From Phycisphaeraceae bacterium (GTDB lineage Bacteria > Planctomycetota > Phycisphaerae > Phycisphaerales > Phycisphaeraceae): a DNA stretch of 47,793 nucleotides. The position numbers were made by a program, and so were the translations under genes. Below the pieces are notes generated by a model. It saw only the letters and a list, made by a program, of their open reading frames with translations. It had not been told where the DNA came from and searched no databases. Positions 45,446 to 47,793 of this stretch are shown here, one piece after another. The DNA lies in assembly GCA_020831765.1 (NCBI GenBank), contig JAFIFY010000011.1, forward strand, positions 1 through 47,793, given 5' to 3'. How positions within the stretch are numbered: position 1 is the stretch's first letter; each line of letters begins with the position of its first letter.

Positions 45446-46372
45446 CTACTCATCCAACTCCCTGAGCGACAAGCCGCGCTCACCCAGCTTTTCCTTGATC
45501 TCGACCAGCGATGTCTGGCCGAAATTCTTCACACCCATCAGCTCCGCCTCGGTCTTGCCGCACAGATCGCCGATGGTCTGAACGTTCAGCAGGTTCAACG
45601 CCTTGCGGGCACGCACCGAAAGCTGAAGCTCGTTCACCGAATGGCCGTAGACTTCGTTCTCGCCCGCATCTTCGGCCTGCTGCCCTTCCTCGGCCGCCGG
45701 CGTCTGCTGCTGTGAAGCGAGCTGGCCAAGCTTCAGGCCCTTCTGCGCCAACATGGCCTTGATCTCTTCGAGGCTGGCATCGCCGAAGTTCTTGAACTGA
45801 CGCAACCCGGCCTCGGTATATTGAAGCAGGTCCGACAACGTACGGATGTTCATCTTCCGGAGGCTGTTTCGCGTGCGCACCGACAGATCAAAATCCGTGA
45901 CCGGGGTATCCAGCGGCTGTTCACCCCGCGCACCGCGAAGGCCCGGCTCCTCTTCGATGACCATCTCACGCGCCGCCAGGACATCCTTGATATAGAGCCT
46001 GGCGCGGGGGTGGTTCGGTTCGGTCGCCAGTACCTGACGCAGGCATCGTTCGGCCTGGGAATACTGACCACGATCCTCGTACAACACCGCGAGGTTGACC
46101 AGCGCGTTCAGGGGCGGCTGGGGCTGCTGGGCGCACTGCTCGAAGAGGTGAATCGCCTCATCCTCCTCGCCGGCAAGGTCCAGCAGATACGCCAGCCGGA
46201 AACAGACTTCGCCATCATCAGGGTCCGCGGCGAAAGCCGCCTCCAGCGCTTCGATCGCGCGGATACGCTCGCCCTGCTCTTGGGCTCGGGTGGCGATCTC
46301 CAGGTACTTACGCGCGGTGTCGGTGTCGCGGATTTCCGCCACGGTATCACTCATCGCCTGATTCGCAGCCAT
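45446..46372 (-). CDS. TPR protein with two RNA polymerase alpha-CTD-like domains
   Basis: The ATG at 46372 is chosen because GGAGG lies 9 bases upstream; the frame is open further but without support. The 308-aa protein has an N-terminal tetratricopeptide region (residues about 15-125, e.g. ALVNLAVLYEDRGQYSQAER). It then has two copies of a helix-hairpin-helix domain like the C-terminal domain of the RNA polymerase alpha subunit. Copy 1 spans about 155-215 (LSVRTRNSLRKMNIRTLSDL, then NFGDASLEEIK) and copy 2 about 245-305 (LSVRARKALNLLNVQTIGDL, then NFGQTSLVEIK), joined by a Gln/Ala/Glu-rich linker. Proteins of this kind are typical of planctomycetes. Function unknown; contact with DNA or the transcription machinery is inferred from the domains. 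It is cytoplasmic. Confidence 0.9.
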   Translation of the reverse strand: MAANQAMSDTVAEIRDTDTARKYLEIATRAQEQGERIRAIEALEAAFAADPDDGEVCFRLAYLLDLAGEEDEAIHLFEQCAQQPQPPLNALVNLAVLYEDRGQYSQAERCLRQVLATEPNHPRARLYIKDVLAAREMVIEEEPGLRGARGEQPLDTPVTDFDLSVRTRNSLRKMNIRTLSDLLQYTEAGLRQFKNFGDASLEEIKAMLAQKGLKLGQLASQQQTPAAEEGQQAEDAGENEVYGHSVNELQLSVRARKALNLLNVQTIGDLCGKTEAELMGVKNFGQTSLVEIKEKLGERGLSLRELDE

Positions 46373-46478
46373 GCTGACTAACCTCCATGAGGCATTCGGT
46401 TCGCGGAAAAACTCCAGGCCCGACGCCCGGACAGCGATCCGGCCGAGCCCCGGTCCCGGGCCGTGGTCAAAGTCCAAC

Positions 46479-46507
46479 AGCTTACTTGAATCCCGGCCAA
46501 CCGACAA
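46479..46507 (-). promoter_or_regulatory. Candidate promoter of the TPR/alpha-CTD gene
   Basis: On the minus strand TTGTCG (46507-46502) lies 17 bases before TAAGCT (46484-46479), about 107 bases upstream of the start codon. Match is moderate. Confidence 0.35.
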
Positions 46508-46650
46508 ACGCCGGACATCGGGGGCGGAACAGCCGAACAGCCGGGCTGTCAAGGCCCCGGAAGCTCAGGGTTGACGTTCCCTCCCAATCCAAAGCGCCCT
46601 GGCCGGTTCAGCCGGGCTGTGGTGGCTGGCTGGCAGGGACACCATGCCGC

Positions 46651-47436
46651 TCACTTGTCGGGGGTCGGGTTCAAAGCCTCACGCAGCGCCTCGACGGTCA
46701 TCCGCTCCACACTTCCATCACCCATCACGACATTGAGCACTTCCCCGGGATAGATGGTCGGGTCATATCCCAGGACGGCATTGGCCGGGAACTGGCGCGG
46801 GTCGCGCGGCGGGACATAGACGAACGGCGTCCGATGGTCACGGGGGCTGACCAGCCTCGTCGCCGCATCGGGCATCTGCTCGAGCAGTTCTTCCATCGAG
46901 CCTGGATATCGGCCTCCCTGTTGAGCCCGAAACATCTCGGCGGCAAGATACAGGTTGCGAAGATTGTTCGCCGATTGCGTCCGCTGTGCGATATTTCGGC
47001 TGCGGGCCAGCGCCGAGAGATAGTCCCCGCCGCTGGGGCCGCTGGCGACCGGCCCTGCCTCAACTTCGGTTTCCCGTGCCCGGGGCTCCTCCCGGACAAG
47101 CTCCTCACCCGTTTGGGTCGGGTCAACCGGCGTGGTCGTCTGGGCCGGCTCCTCGGGTTCGGACTCGACGATCCCTGGCGCCTCGACCGGCTCATCGGAC
47201 CCGGTTCGCGGCGATGGCTGCGACACGTGCCGATCGGCGGGATCGGGATCGCCTGATCGAGCGACCTGTGTCGGCGCATCGCGCGGCGGTCCCGCCGTCG
47301 CTTCCTCCTGCGTCAACACCCGAACCGGAGGCTGCTGAACCTCACGTTCCCGAGCATCCTCACCGCCACATCCGATCGCCGACAACATGAGAACGATCAC
47401 CCCGAAGCACAACGGCCGATTTCTGGATTTGTTCAT
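46651..47436 (-). CDS. Lipoprotein with a pilin-like C-terminal domain
   Basis: The ATG at 47436 is supported by AAGGTGG 7 bases upstream; the frame opens upstream but has no site. The 261-aa protein has a basic start (MNKSRNRP), a hydrophobic core (VIVLMLSAIG) and Cys23, a plausible lipidation site although -3 is Ala rather than Leu. Residues about 25-135 are low-complexity, rich in Pro, Glu, Thr and Asp, like a flexible linker. The C-terminal part (about 145-261) carries RTQSANNLRNLYLAAEMF, GGRYPGSMEEL and a final VVMGDGSVERMTVEAL, the pattern of the globular part of type II pseudopilins and the DUF1559 planctomycete proteins, but without the N-terminal pilin helix. Function unknown; an outer-membrane or periplasmic structural role is possible. 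Confidence 0.8.
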   Translation of the reverse strand: MNKSRNRPLCFGVIVLMLSAIGCGGEDAREREVQQPPVRVLTQEEATAGPPRDAPTQVARSGDPDPADRHVSQPSPRTGSDEPVEAPGIVESEPEEPAQTTTPVDPTQTGEELVREEPRARETEVEAGPVASGPSGGDYLSALARSRNIAQRTQSANNLRNLYLAAEMFRAQQGGRYPGSMEELLEQMPDAATRLVSPRDHRTPFVYVPPRDPRQFPANAVLGYDPTIYPGEVLNVVMGDGSVERMTVEALREALNPTPDK

Positions 47437-47523
47437 GATGCATCCACCTTGCCCAAAATGAGCGATCAAGCCTCGAACTCCCCCCGCAACGCCTAACTCA
47501 TCATACCGCACGAAGACCGGCCA

Positions 47524-47793
47524 GCCCGCGACGGCGGGCATTCCGTGGTCACGCTCTCTCGTCCGGAAGACATGTCGGTGGCGAGCTTTTATGTCTGGCC
47601 GCGGCGTCTGCGTGAATCCTCCTCGATGCCAGGCGATTTCGTGCGGCTCGACCGGCCCCCCCCCCGGAAGTTCGCCCCCGCCCCCGGAAGCCGCCACCGC
47701 CCCCTGCCATCACGTGCTGGGGCAGGTCCAGTTGCTCTACGAGGTCGAGCGGGAAGCTCGCGATCTGGATGAGGTCCAACGCCAGGCGATGTG
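47524..47793 (+). mobile_element. Eroded IS66-family remnant, cut by the right window edge
   Basis: Two fragments in different frames fit IS66 proteins. Around 47536-47655 the frame reads SVVTLSRPEDMSVASFYVWP, then RRLRESSSMPGDFVRLDRP, which resembles the accessory TnpA protein (helix-turn-helix, SVxxFYxWRRRL, FVxV). From about 47706 another frame reads CHHVLGQVQLLYEVEREARD followed by LDEVQRQAM to the edge, which resembles the C-terminal part of the TnpC transposase. No TnpB or DDE core lies between, only a C-rich tract (a run of 11 Cs at 47656-47666 and CCCCCGGAAG repeats). So the element is a deletion remnant, or the C-tract is an assembly fault. Family assignment is by eye. Confidence 0.5.

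Overview
The window reads as a chromosomal segment of a GC-rich, Gram-negative-type bacterium. The best fit is the Planctomycetota, probably a Phycisphaerae-like lineage. Reasons: a TPR protein carrying two RNA-polymerase-alpha C-terminal-like domains, several large secreted proteins with planctomycete-style domain mixes, many secreted or lipoprotein PQQ-type beta-propellers, and polysaccharide-degrading enzymes interspersed with housekeeping genes. This placement is inferred from gene content; no rRNA or tRNA gene is visible.

Layout. 0-5 kb: the start of a leftward exported protein, a small secreted protein, and a leftward glpK-glpD pair (glycerol to dihydroxyacetone phosphate). 5-8 kb: a large secreted glycoside-hydrolase-like protein started by TTG. 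7.7-10.9 kb: rpsO and pnp with a good promoter, a near-perfect chromosomal parS (ParB-binding) site between them, and a strong terminator after pnp. 11-12.5 kb: a leftward NUDIX-rhomboid pair. 12.7-18.4 kb: a carbohydrate block with a GH5-type glycosidase, a heparinase-II/III-like secreted protein and a XylR-type regulator with a possible operator. 18.7-23.7 kb: an orphan membrane-anchored PhnD-like binding protein, gap (GAPDH) and a large secreted coiled-coil/alpha-toroid protein. 23.9-33.6 kb: dnaE2 rightward, facing a leftward set of transketolase, ExbB/MotA-like protein, nucleotide-sugar dehydrogenase and an Eco57I-like DNA methyltransferase.

34.0-41.3 kb: four rightward genes whose ends overlap by 4 to 8 bases. 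They encode a membrane-anchored PQQ-type propeller, a PPDK-like phosphotransferase without the pyruvate barrel, an EMC3/DUF106-like (Oxa1 superfamily) membrane protein with a large inserted loop, and a metallophosphoesterase. A BamB-like propeller lipoprotein follows behind its own promoter. This is my candidate for an undescribed functional unit. 42.9-47.8 kb: purH broken by an in-frame TAG inside a tight cluster of substitutions, a PhzF-family enzyme, the TPR/alpha-CTD protein, a pilin-like lipoprotein, and an eroded IS66-family remnant running off the right edge.

How they work together: glpK/glpD, tkt and gap feed glycerol and sugars into central carbon metabolism. The GH-like, GH5 and heparinase-like proteins, with the XylR regulator, probably supply sugars from complex polysaccharides. 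The parS site suggests that this region lies in the origin-proximal part of the chromosome.
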